Assembly: GCA_903888395.1 (NCBI GenBank)
Contig: CAISTO010000077.1
Location: 1 to 10,807, forward strand
DNA from: an uncultured Bacteroidota bacterium
GTDB lineage: Bacteria > Bacteroidota > Bacteroidia > UKL13-3
DNA: 10,807 nt
Reading direction: 5' to 3'
Shown: positions 1-7,313 of the stretch, piece by piece
Layout: each line of letters begins with the position of its first letter
How positions within the stretch are numbered: the first letter of the stretch is position 1
Translations under genes and position numbers: made by a program
Notes under the pieces: generated by a model
What the model saw: only the letters and a program-made list of their open reading frames with translations
Databases searched by the model: none
Told to the model about the DNA's origin: nothing

Positions 1-7
1 AATTAAT

Positions 8-56
8 AAAAACTAAGCACTAAAAACTATCAACTGACAACTAACAACTATCAACT
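8..56 (+). repeat. Degenerate 7-bp tandem repeat (seven units) directly before the dehydrogenase gene
   Basis: Seven consecutive heptamers fill 8-56, and all end in ACT. Six end in AACT: units at 8, 22, 29, 36, 43 and 50. The unit at 15 ends in CACT. The first three positions vary (for example ATCAACT at 29 and 50, GACAACT at 36). The array stops three A residues before the ATG at 60. The single G residues at 17 and 36 are the only G in the array, so the transcript would be G-poor and A/C-rich with little structure and no Shine-Dalgarno sequence. The 7-bp period is not a multiple of three, so this is not coding. The period is read directly; any role in translation is inference. A related 8-bp array precedes the next gene. 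Confidence 0.85.
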
Positions 57-59
57 AAA

Positions 60-1298
60 ATGCAATTAGATAAATTAATACAAAAATACGAATCAAAACA
101 ACCAGAGATTGTTTTTGAATGGAAAGACAGCGAAACTGAAGCTGAAGGATGGATAGTTATAAACTCTTTACGTGGTGGTGCTGCAGGTGGTGGAACGCGC
201 ATGCGTAAAGGTTTGAACAAACATGAAGTTACTTCATTGGCCAAAACCATGGAAATTAAATTTGCCATTGCTGGTCCAGCTATTGGGGGAGCAAAATCTG
301 GAATTAATTTTGACCCAGCTGATCCTCGTAAAAAAGGAGTGTTAGAGCGTTGGTATAAAGCAGTGATGCCTTTGCTAAAAGCATATTATGGAACTGGTGG
401 CGATTTAAATGTTGATGAAATTCATGAAGTAATTCCTATAACTGAAAAATTAGGTTTATTTCATCCGCAAGAAGGTGTAGTGAATGGTCATTTTAAAGTA
501 GATGCAATTTCTACTAAAAAACGTTTGGCAAATTTAACGGGTGGCGTTTCTAAAAAATTAACAGATTTACGTTTTATTCCCGCTGACGATAAAAACTTGG
601 TTACAGCTGATATGATAACTGGTTATGGTGTAGCTGAAGCGGTTCGTCATTACTACGGCATTTGGGGTGGAAACGTAAATATGAAACGTGCCATTATTCA
701 AGGTTGGGGAAATGTGGGTGCAGCTGCAGCCTATTACCTAAGTTTGTATGGTGTAATGATAGTTGGAATTATTGACCGAAATGGTGGTTTGATAAAAAAT
801 ACTGGCTTTACCAAAGATGAAATAAAAGAACTATTTTTAAACAAACAAGGCAATACTTTGGTTCATCCTGATATGCTTTCATATGAAGAAGTAAATTCAA
901 AAATTTGGGACATTGGTGCGGAAATTTTTGTTCCGGCTGCTGCTTCTCGTTTGTTAACCAAAGAACAAGTAGATAGAATGGTAGCTAATGAATTAGAAGT
1001 TATTAGCTGCGGAGCAAATGTTCCTTTTGCAGATGAAGAAATATTTATGGGTGCGGTAGCAAATTATACCGATGATCAAGTAGCTGTAATTCCTGATTTT
1101 ATTGCTAATTGTGGCATGGCACGTGTATTTGCTTATTGCCAAAGCAATGACGAAGTAGATTTAACCGATGAAGCAATTTTTAAAGATTCATCAAAAGTAA
1201 TTTGGCAAGCCATGATGCGTTTACATCAATTCAATCCAAAACATACTGGTCTTTTGAAAAAAGGATTAGAAATGACTTTGGTGAATCTGGTTAAATAG
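60..1298 (+). CDS. Glu/Leu/Phe/Val-family NAD(P)-dependent amino acid dehydrogenase
   Basis: Predicted cytoplasmic enzyme of 412 residues that oxidatively deaminates an amino acid to its 2-oxo acid (or the reverse) with NAD(P). The N-terminal substrate domain shows a glycine-rich segment with GGGTRMRKG (43-51), a lysine in MEIKFA (K67) and the expected catalytic lysine in GGAKSG (K79). The conserved aspartate of GGDLNV is D115. The Rossmann domain shows GWGNVG (215-220) and IIDRNG (237-242). The aspartate after the second strand (D239) suggests NAD preference, which is inference. About 410 residues is nearer glutamate dehydrogenase than leucine dehydrogenase (about 365), but GGTRM resembles the leucine/phenylalanine enzymes, so the substrate is left open. 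The ATG at 60 is the first in frame after the heptamer repeat and fits the family N terminus. An MscS channel gene follows after 107 bp on the same strand. Confidence 0.93.
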   Translation: MQLDKLIQKYESKQPEIVFEWKDSETEAEGWIVINSLRGGAAGGGTRMRKGLNKHEVTSLAKTMEIKFAIAGPAIGGAKSGINFDPADPRKKGVLERWYKAVMPLLKAYYGTGGDLNVDEIHEVIPITEKLGLFHPQEGVVNGHFKVDAISTKKRLANLTGGVSKKLTDLRFIPADDKNLVTADMITGYGVAEAVRHYYGIWGGNVNMKRAIIQGWGNVGAAAAYYLSLYGVMIVGIIDRNGGLIKNTGFTKDEIKELFLNKQGNTLVHPDMLSYEEVNSKIWDIGAEIFVPAAASRLLTKEQVDRMVANELEVISCGANVPFADEEIFMGAVANYTDDQVAVIPDFIANCGMARVFAYCQSNDEVDLTDEAIFKDSSKVIWQAMMRLHQFNPKHTGLLKKGLEMTLVNLVK

Positions 1299-1404
1299 TT
1301 GAGTGGTTAATAAAGTTGATAAGATTTATTAACAAGATAACAAACATATTTAACCTATTAACCAATCACTCAATTAACCTGTCAACCCTATCAACCAATA
1401 AACC
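1299..1404 (+). repeat. Spacer of inverted blocks of a degenerate 8-bp repeat before the MscS gene
   Basis: The right block, 1348-1404, is seven units of 8 bp (one of 9 bp), mostly ending in AACC: units start at 1348, 1356, 1364, 1372, 1380, 1389 and 1397. It ends one base before the ATG at 1406. The left block carries the same units in opposite orientation: GGTTAATA (1305-1312) is the exact reverse complement of 1356-1363, GTTGATA (1315-1321) of 1389-1395, and TTGAGTG (1299-1305) of 1367-1373. A local hairpin also exists, with GTTAATAAA at 1306-1314 pairing perfectly with 1325-1333 around a 10-base loop. No T tract follows, so it does not look like an intrinsic terminator, and read-through from the dehydrogenase gene is possible. 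Confidence 0.75.
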
Positions 1405-1405
1405 A

Positions 1406-2491
1406 ATGAACGAAACACTTGAAATAAAATTTTTAGAAAATCCATTACGAGAATACATCGTTTGTGTTTGTATTTTAATATTAGGCTTTTTGCTCAAACG
1501 TTTGTTTGCTAATGTAGTCAGTAAACAAACTTTTAGAATATTTAAAGGCATTGCAAAAAACCAATATTACGACAAATTTCTGCAGCTTTTACAAACGCCA
1601 TTTGAGCAATTAATTACATTGATTATTTTGTTTGCTGCTTTTAGTCGCTTGAATTTTCCAGAAGCCTGGCATATTGATGGTATTGAAAAATTTGGTTTGC
1701 GTTGGATCATTGAAGCTGCTTTTGAAATTGCATTAATTACAGTTATTACCAAATTAGTTTTAAAATCGGCAGATTATATAGCCTATGTTTTAAGTGCTAG
1801 TGATGTAGAACATTTGAACCTAGATTTGATTCGATTTTTAAAAGAATTATCAAAAATTGTCATCATCATTTTTGCTTTCTTTGTAACACTTAGATTAGCT
1901 TTTGAGGTTAATATTACTGCATTAATTGCCAGTTTAGGAATTGGAGGATTGGCCATTGCTTTAGCAGCCCAAGATACCATTGCTAATTTATTTGGCTCGT
2001 TCATTATTTACCTTGACAAACCATTTAAAGTGGGTGATCAAATTGAAGTTTCGGATGTAAAAGGAATAGTGGAACGTGTTGGTTTTAGAACTACTCGAGT
2101 AAGAACCTTAGACCGCAGTTTAGTTACTGTTCCCAACAAAAAAATAGTAGATTCAACGCTTAATAATATTAGTTTAAGTGAAGAACGCAGGGTAAAATTT
2201 ATGCTTCAATTAACTTATGAAAGTAAGTCGGGTGATATTTTAAATATCATTGATGAAATTAAAAATGCCATCTTAAAAAATGAAGATACAAGTGAAGAAA
2301 TAAATGTAAACTTTACCGATTTTGATTCAAGTTCTTTAAGTATTTTGGTAATATATTTTGTTACTTCAAATCTTTACGAAAAGAAGATAGAAGTGAAGCA
2401 AGCGATCAATATTCAAATCATGGAAATAGTAGAACGCAATCATTGTAAATTTGCTTATCCAACTCAAAGGCTATTTTTGGACAAAGAATAA
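1406..2491 (+). CDS. MscS-type mechanosensitive ion channel
   Basis: Inner-membrane protein of 361 residues, expected to open under membrane tension and release solutes during hypo-osmotic shock. Hydrophobic segments lie near residues 17-35, 68-82, 100-119 and 150-166. The pore-lining helix follows at about 171-200, with the small-residue pattern ASLGIGGLAIALAAQD typical of MscS. The cytoplasmic beta domain comes next (DKPFKVGDQIEV at 204-215, then VPNK at 242-245), and a mixed alpha/beta C-terminal domain ends the protein. E. coli MscS has three membrane helices; the extra N-terminal ones suggest a longer member of the family. The frame is open back to a TTG at 1316, but those 30 residues are translated repeat sequence, so the ATG at 1406 is preferred. 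It converges with the GLPGLI gene across a bidirectional terminator. Confidence 0.93.
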   Translation: MNETLEIKFLENPLREYIVCVCILILGFLLKRLFANVVSKQTFRIFKGIAKNQYYDKFLQLLQTPFEQLITLIILFAAFSRLNFPEAWHIDGIEKFGLRWIIEAAFEIALITVITKLVLKSADYIAYVLSASDVEHLNLDLIRFLKELSKIVIIIFAFFVTLRLAFEVNITALIASLGIGGLAIALAAQDTIANLFGSFIIYLDKPFKVGDQIEVSDVKGIVERVGFRTTRVRTLDRSLVTVPNKKIVDSTLNNISLSEERRVKFMLQLTYESKSGDILNIIDEIKNAILKNEDTSEEINVNFTDFDSSSLSILVIYFVTSNLYEKKIEVKQAINIQIMEIVERNHCKFAYPTQRLFLDKE

Positions 2492-2504
2492 TATTTATAA
2501 CAAT

Positions 2505-2550
2505 TTAAACATAAAAAAACACGCCATCAAGCGTGTTTTTTTATGTTTAA
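2505..2550. terminator. Bidirectional intrinsic terminator between MscS and GLPGLI genes
   Basis: A perfect inverted repeat has 20-bp arms (2505-2524 and 2531-2550) around the loop CATCAA. The GC-containing core is ACACGC/GCGTGT, flanked by A7 on the left (2513-2519) and T7 on the right (2536-2542). It therefore has the hairpin plus U-tract form on both strands and can end both the MscS transcript (+) and the receptor-GLPGLI transcript (-). The central 35 bases recur exactly at 6204-6238. Confidence 0.92.
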
Positions 2551-2569
2551 TGAAAAGCTAAAAATTACT
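2511..2569. repeat. Copy 1 of a 60-bp terminator-containing direct repeat
   Basis: Bases 2511-2545 are identical to 6204-6238. The next 24 bases (2546-2569) align to 6239-6263 with three mismatches and one single-base gap, giving 56 matches in 60 columns by hand alignment. The similarity therefore extends well beyond the hairpin. It ends 10 bases before the GLPGLI stop codon. Confidence 0.8.
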
Positions 2570-2579
2570 AGAAATAATT

Positions 2580-3341
2580 TTAAAGCATTGCTTTCCAATA
2601 AATTTTAGGGCCATCTTCGCCCCAGTCTTTGGTGTCTTTTAAAATTTCATTTTTAAACTCCAATATATTGGCCTTTTTGTTTTTAGGTGCATTAGGTATT
2701 TTAAAATCAATATCAGATAAAACCATGTTTTCAACTTTAGTGGCAAAATAAGTAATATTTAAACGGGGAATTACTATTCCTAAAATCATTCCTGGTAAAC
2801 CTTGAAATGATTCTGGTCCTGCACTTACCGAAATTTCATTGGTATAAAAAGCTATTACATATATTGAATCCATAATTATGGTAGATGCCTTTCTGCAATT
2901 AATACCGGCAATTTCTCTATACTCACCAAGCATTTTCCATTTTAAATTTGGAATGGAATCTTCTATTCTATAATTACGTTCATATACAATTTTATCAGCA
3001 ATCATTTTATTGGTTGCTAATATTGTGTAAACCGAATTTTGAGCTGCTATTCTGTAATACCAATTCGCAAATTGACTTTCATCTTCTTGAATAATTTTAT
3101 AATTACTGTTTTTACTATTAAAAGTAAGTTCAAAAATATCGGTTCTATATTTAGGCATTTTACTTTTCATGGCTTGGCTCCAACTTGAATTATCAGTTAT
3201 TAGTTTATGTAAATTTTCATTCCTTTCAAATGTAATTTTTCCCGAATGAATAATTTGCTGAGCTTTGCTATTTAAATTAATAAACAGTAACAATATTACT
3301 ATTAAAGTATTCATCTTGTATTTAAAATAAGTATTAATCAT
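2580..3341 (-). CDS. GLPGLI family protein, exported
   Basis: A 253-residue protein of the Bacteroidota-specific GLPGLI family; the biochemical function is unknown. The family signature reads GLPGMI at residues 181-186, preceded by the usual GP..F spacing (AGPESFQ, 174-180) and by a cysteine-containing stretch IAGINCRKA (144-152). An export signal is clear: a hydrophobic run at about residues 13-22 ends near SKAQQ, so the mature protein should be periplasmic or surface-exposed. The ATG at 3341 overlaps the receptor stop codon region by 8 bp and is preceded by a strong Shine-Dalgarno sequence. A second ATG at 3314 (residue 10) would give a more compact signal peptide and cannot be excluded. 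Downstream of a TonB-dependent receptor in the same operon, it probably assists that receptor or its substrate, which is inference. Confidence 0.9.
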   Translation of the reverse strand: MINTYFKYKMNTLIVILLLFINLNSKAQQIIHSGKITFERNENLHKLITDNSSWSQAMKSKMPKYRTDIFELTFNSKNSNYKIIQEDESQFANWYYRIAAQNSVYTILATNKMIADKIVYERNYRIEDSIPNLKWKMLGEYREIAGINCRKASTIIMDSIYVIAFYTNEISVSAGPESFQGLPGMILGIVIPRLNITYFATKVENMVLSDIDFKIPNAPKNKKANILEFKNEILKDTKDWGEDGPKIYWKAML

Positions 3342-6105
3342 TGCTTCCTCCTTTGCTAAAATTCCAAATCAAACCAATTAAAAAATATCGTTGTAAAACG
3401 GTGTAAGTTCTTTCGTTAATATAATTACTATTTGCCGTTCTATTAAAACCTATGTTTTGGTTAAAAATATCTTTTACACTAAATTTAATTTCAAAAGCAT
3501 CTTTTTTCAAAAGCTTTTTACTTACATAAGCATTAAATATGGTAGTGTTTAAATTTTTGTCAAATTCGGAAGTTTTTTGTCGAATATTAAATGTACAATT
3601 TCCTCCTAATTCAAATTTTAATGGCAAGTAAAATGCTACGGTTAACTGGTGTTCTTGCGTCCAAAATTGGGTTTTAATATCTTGTCGTAAACTTGAAGTG
3701 GAGTTATTAAAATTAAAATCAGTGTTTAAATATATTTCAAATTTTTCTTTTACTTCATAATCTAAATTTAGTCCATAACTTAAACTTTGATTGTTGTTAG
3801 TGTTTTTGTAACCATTGATAAAATTATTGTTGAGCGAAATATTTCCACTAATACTATTTGAAATACCCAAGTTTATTTTTTTGATTTTAAAATAATAATA
3901 AGAATAAAAATTACTTGAGTAATTGCCATCAACATTGATGGTTTGATGAGTTTTTCGACCAAAATTATCAACTTTATCAAAAGAAGTAAAATCATTGTTT
4001 ACCATATTAAATGAAAGATTTGCATATAGGCTACTTCCTGTTAAAGGCTTGTAACTATTATATGTAATACTGAAACTATTGGTAAAACTTTGTCCTAAAT
4101 TTTGATTTCCTAAATAAATATCTAATGGGTTTGTATTGTCTAATAATGGTTGAATTTGTTGTAGTGAAGGTTGCCTAGTATATCCATTATAGTTGGCACT
4201 CAACGATGAAGTATTTTTAATTTTATACAATAAATTTGTTGCTGGAAATACATTGAAAAAGTATTGTCCAATTTCCTTGTTAGTATTTAAATTTAATTGC
4301 TTTAAATCAGTGTAAGCTACTTTTCCTCCTAATGAATAGGTTAATTTTTTGGTATTAAATTTAAAAGCAATTCCACCTTTATTGGTAAATATATTATACC
4401 TTAAACTATTACTTAATGAGTCCAATACCTTCGAATATTCATTGTTAGAACTTTTATCGTACGAAATTCTTGTAGAATTATTTACTGAATTTGAAATATC
4501 GTAATCTGTTACTATGAACCATTTCTTTGTTAAGGGTTCTGTATAACTTACAAATCCTTTTAATGTACTATTATAATTTTCATTTATTTTTTTCTGATCT
4601 ATAATATTTGAGTTATTAATAGTGCTATCGGGGTTATAATAATTAGTTTTAGAATTTAAAAATCCTTCAGATAAATTTGAGTTTGAATTACCATCAAAAT
4701 TTAATGCCAATGACCTTCCTTTTATCTTAAATTTTTTATTCAAACTAATAATTGTGTTTAATGATTGATTAGTACTTAAATTGTTTAAATTTCTAACATT
4801 ATCATTGATTAAATTTCCATTTTCGTTTAAGTTTTGAGTAACAAAATTATTATTACTATTATTAGTTCCTTGCGAAGTTTTTACTTTTATTTTTAGTACT
4901 AATGTAGAGTCTATATTAAACTCATAATTGGCATTTGCTGAATTTAAAACTTTGGCATTTCTAATTGTATTTAATTGATTGTTAAAATATAATGTATCGG
5001 GTAAAATGTACTTTGTATAATTGTTGTCTTCAGCATTTACAGTTAATTCTTTCCTAGTAATACTTCCATTCAACGATTGTTTTTCATTGTTAAATTTATT
5101 CGAAAAATAACCACCATAGTATGTAGTTTGTGGAATTCCAACACCTGAAAAGTCACTTTCGTTATTGTAATAAGAATACATCATTCCATTATCGTTCATA
5201 TCCATATTATTAGCTCCACCGCCAGTATATGTTTCTCTATCTTCCCAGCTTAAGCCAGTTTTATTGGTATTTGACGAGGCCGCGTATGCCGATACTTTTA
5301 GTTTATTTTTAAAATAATTATACATGGCATCTCGTTCAAACATGGCATTTGTCTTTGCATCTTTTCCTTCTAATGCACTTAATTTACCGAAATAACCTTT
5401 TTTTGCATTTTCTTTTAAAGTTAAATTGATGGTCTTATTTTTTTCACCATCTTCTATTCCAGTTAAAGTTGCTTGATCGCTTTTTTTATCAAATACCTGA
5501 ACCGTAGAAATGTTTTCAGCTTTGATGTTTTTAGTAGCTATTGTTGGATCGTTGCCAAAAAACTCTTCCCCATCTACCAATACTTTTTTTACCTGCTGAC
5601 CTTGTGCTGTTATTTTTCCATCTTTATCAACTTGAATTCCTGGAAGTCGTTTCAATAAATCTTCTACATTCGAATTTTTATTTACCAAAAAACTATCTAC
5701 TAAAAATTCAGTGGTATCACCTTTAATTCTTATTGCACTTATTTTATCCTTTATAATTATCTCTTTTAATAAATTAGCTTTTGAGATAATATGAATTGTA
5801 CCTAAATTTATTTTTTGGTTTTCATGTACAATTATTTTTTCTGTATAATCCACAAAAGATGGTCGTGTAATTTGAAGCAAATAAGTATCGACAGGAAAAT
5901 TTAAAAATTCAAAATCGCCAAATTCATTTATCCATACATGTTTTATTAAAGTTGAGTCACTTAATTTTATTAGAGAAACGCTAGAAAAAGCAACGGATTT
6001 AAAGCTCAGAGTGTCTTTAACACTTCCTTTTATTAAAGTGTTTTGTGAGAATCCATTCACAAAAAACAATAACAAGATAAAAATCGTTGCATACTTTATT
6101 TTCAT
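3334..6105 (-). CDS. TonB-dependent receptor-like outer-membrane beta-barrel protein with carboxypeptidase-regulatory-like domain
   Basis: A 923-residue outer-membrane protein. In order: a signal peptide (about 1-20, ending NGFS before Q21), a CarboxypepD_reg-like beta-sandwich (about 22-108), a plug domain (about 130-232) with the family hallmarks DLLKRLPGIQVDKDG (149-163) and KKVLVDGEEFFGNDP (173-187), then a long Asn/Ser/Tyr-rich barrel to the C terminus. This matches the outer-membrane beta-barrel family common in Bacteroidota. Members are thought to take up or bind ligands with energy from TonB, but the substrate cannot be read from sequence. An aromatic-rich strand (FLIGLIWNF) lies near the C terminus, followed by a short polar tail, KGGSND. 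The codons of that tail also supply the Shine-Dalgarno sequence for the overlapping GLPGLI gene. I found no convincing Bacteroidota promoter in the 153-bp upstream spacer. Confidence 0.92.
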   Translation of the reverse strand: MKIKYATIFILLLFFVNGFSQNTLIKGSVKDTLSFKSVAFSSVSLIKLSDSTLIKHVWINEFGDFEFLNFPVDTYLLQITRPSFVDYTEKIIVHENQKINLGTIHIISKANLLKEIIIKDKISAIRIKGDTTEFLVDSFLVNKNSNVEDLLKRLPGIQVDKDGKITAQGQQVKKVLVDGEEFFGNDPTIATKNIKAENISTVQVFDKKSDQATLTGIEDGEKNKTINLTLKENAKKGYFGKLSALEGKDAKTNAMFERDAMYNYFKNKLKVSAYAASSNTNKTGLSWEDRETYTGGGANNMDMNDNGMMYSYYNNESDFSGVGIPQTTYYGGYFSNKFNNEKQSLNGSITRKELTVNAEDNNYTKYILPDTLYFNNQLNTIRNAKVLNSANANYEFNIDSTLVLKIKVKTSQGTNNSNNNFVTQNLNENGNLINDNVRNLNNLSTNQSLNTIISLNKKFKIKGRSLALNFDGNSNSNLSEGFLNSKTNYYNPDSTINNSNIIDQKKINENYNSTLKGFVSYTEPLTKKWFIVTDYDISNSVNNSTRISYDKSSNNEYSKVLDSLSNSLRYNIFTNKGGIAFKFNTKKLTYSLGGKVAYTDLKQLNLNTNKEIGQYFFNVFPATNLLYKIKNTSSLSANYNGYTRQPSLQQIQPLLDNTNPLDIYLGNQNLGQSFTNSFSITYNSYKPLTGSSLYANLSFNMVNNDFTSFDKVDNFGRKTHQTINVDGNYSSNFYSYYYFKIKKINLGISNSISGNISLNNNFINGYKNTNNNQSLSYGLNLDYEVKEKFEIYLNTDFNFNNSTSSLRQDIKTQFWTQEHQLTVAFYLPLKFELGGNCTFNIRQKTSEFDKNLNTTIFNAYVSKKLLKKDAFEIKFSVKDIFNQNIGFNRTANSNYINERTYTVLQRYFLIGLIWNFSKGGSND
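3347..3354 (-). promoter_or_regulatory. Strong Shine-Dalgarno sequence for the GLPGLI gene
   Basis: On the minus strand AAAGGAGG lies five bases before the ATG at 3341, inside the last codons of the receptor gene (Lys-Gly-Gly). It supports the ATG at 3341 over the one at 3314 and suggests translational coupling. Such a full match is unusual here: I see none before the dehydrogenase, MscS, recA or plug starts. Confidence 0.6.
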
Positions 6106-6199
6106 ATTAATTTAATTTGTTACGAATGAACATGTTAATTTTATAAACTCAACAACCGTATATCAAATAAAGAAAAATTTAATAGAATGATTATTTTAC

Positions 6200-6241
6200 A
6201 ATCATAAAAAAACACGCCATCAAGCGTGTTTTTTTATGATT
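6200..6241. terminator. Bidirectional intrinsic terminator after recA
   Basis: Perfect 18-bp arms (6200-6217 and 6224-6241) surround the same CATCAA loop and the same ACACGC/GCGTGT core as the terminator at 2505-2550, again with A7 and T7 flanks. It lies 17 bases past the recA stop codon and should end recA transcription on the minus strand before the receptor gene. One position outside the shared core differs in both arms in a way that keeps pairing: T6202/A6239 here, A2509/T2546 in the other copy. Confidence 0.92.
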
Positions 6242-6263
6242 TATGAACAAGCTAAAATTTACT
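6204..6263. repeat. Copy 2 of the 60-bp terminator-containing direct repeat
   Basis: This is the partner of 2511-2569, with 56 of 60 alignment columns identical. Its right end includes the recA stop codon (6259-6261) and two bases of the last sense codon. That raises the possibility that this is the source copy and that the recA 3' end was copied to the end of the receptor operon; the direction is inference. Confidence 0.8.
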
Positions 6264-7281
6264 CTGCCGAAGCTTTTACTTTTACAGCGCCAGCATTTGC
6301 TTTTTCAAATATTTTGGCTTCAATTTCGGCTGTTAATTCCGGATTGTCAGTTAAAATTTGTTTAACTGAATCTCTTCCTTGTCCTAATTTTGTATCATTA
6401 TAACTGAACCAAGAACCCGACTTTTTGATTACTTCATAATCTACTCCTAAATCAATGGTTTCGCCTAAGCGGCTAATTCCTTCGCCATATATTATATCAA
6501 ATTCTACGGTACGGAAAGGAGGCGATAATTTGTTTTTAGCCACTTTCACTTTTGTTCTATTACCAATAATTTCAACACCTTCTTTTATTTGGCCAATTCT
6601 ACGAATATCTAAACGAACCGATGCATAAAATTTCAATGCATTACCACCCGTTGTAGTTTCAGGATTTCCAAACATTACACCAATTTTTTCACGTAATTGG
6701 TTAATGAAAATACAAACACAACCCGTTTTATTAATTGTACCTGTTAATTTACGTAAAGCCTGACTCATTAAACGAGCTTGTAAACCCATTTTACTTTCGC
6801 CCATTTCGCCTTCAATTTCTGCTTTTGGAACCAATGCAGCTACTGAATCTATTACAATAATATCAATTGCACCAGAACGAATTAAGGCATCAGCAATTTC
6901 CAAAGCTTGTTCCCCATCATCGGGTTGGCTAATAATTAAATTATCTACATCAATTCCTAATTTTTCAGCATAGCTTCTATCAAATGCATGTTCCGCATCC
7001 ACAAAAGCAGCAATGCCACCTTTTTTCTGACATTCAGCAATGGCATGTAAACTTAATGTTGTTTTACCCGAACTTTCTGGTCCGTATATTTCTATGATTC
7101 TACCAACTGGTAATCCGCCAATTCCTAAGGCTATATCTAAACTTAACGAACCCGTTGAAATTACTTGTGTTTCAATGACTAATTTATCGCTCATGCGCAT
7201 CACTGTGCCCTTGCCATATTGCTTGTCCAACTTATCCATAGTAAGCTGAAGTGCTTTCAATTTTTCTTTATTATCGCTCAT
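6259..7281 (-). CDS. recA: Recombinase RecA
   Basis: ATP-dependent DNA strand-exchange protein of 340 residues, a normal length, for homologous recombination and SOS induction. Walker A is GPESSGKT (67-74). The catalytic glutamate lies in DAEHA (E97), and Walker B is IIVID (141-145). DNA-binding loop L1 is around EGEMGESKMG (157-166), and loop L2 is around IGVMFGNPETTTGG (200-213). The strongly conserved block NALKFYASVRLDIRRIG follows at 214-230. The C-terminal tail is short and mixed in charge (KANAGAVKVKASAE), without the long acidic tail of E. coli RecA. A shared terminator lies 17 bases downstream. No E. coli- or Bacillus-type LexA box is visible upstream. The plug gene ends 104 bp upstream on the same strand with no clear terminator, so some read-through into recA is possible. 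Confidence 0.98.
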   Translation of the reverse strand: MSDNKEKLKALQLTMDKLDKQYGKGTVMRMSDKLVIETQVISTGSLSLDIALGIGGLPVGRIIEIYGPESSGKTTLSLHAIAECQKKGGIAAFVDAEHAFDRSYAEKLGIDVDNLIISQPDDGEQALEIADALIRSGAIDIIVIDSVAALVPKAEIEGEMGESKMGLQARLMSQALRKLTGTINKTGCVCIFINQLREKIGVMFGNPETTTGGNALKFYASVRLDIRRIGQIKEGVEIIGNRTKVKVAKNKLSPPFRTVEFDIIYGEGISRLGETIDLGVDYEVIKKSGSWFSYNDTKLGQGRDSVKQILTDNPELTAEIEAKIFEKANAGAVKVKASAE

Positions 7282-7305
7282 ATATTTATATTATTTTTTA
7301 TAGTT

Positions 7306-7313
7306 CAAAAGTA
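7306..7313 (-). promoter_or_regulatory. Candidate recA promoter, -7 box of the Bacteroidota type
   Basis: On the minus strand TACTTTTG matches the Bacteroidota -7 consensus TAnnTTTG exactly. It lies 24 bases before the recA ATG, so a start about five bases further on would leave a leader of roughly 20 bases. I could not find a matching -33 TTG at the usual spacing, so the call is weak. Confidence 0.35.

Noticed and set aside
8..56. Short regular repeats as a CRISPR array
   Set aside because: The units are 7-8 bp with no unique spacers of protospacer size and no cas genes.
1316..1405. N-terminal extension of the MscS protein from a TTG start
   Set aside because: The 30 residues are a translation of the non-coding octamer repeats. 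The ATG at 1406 directly follows the array and gives a normal N terminus.
5473..5726. Two overlapping plus-strand frames of about 60 codons inside the receptor gene
   Set aside because: They lie antisense to the conserved plug-domain coding sequence, overlap each other, and have no recognisable product.
6106..6199. A promoter for the receptor operon
   Set aside because: The best minus-strand candidate, TTTATTTG at 6164-6171, mismatches the -7 consensus and has no -33 TTG at usual spacing.
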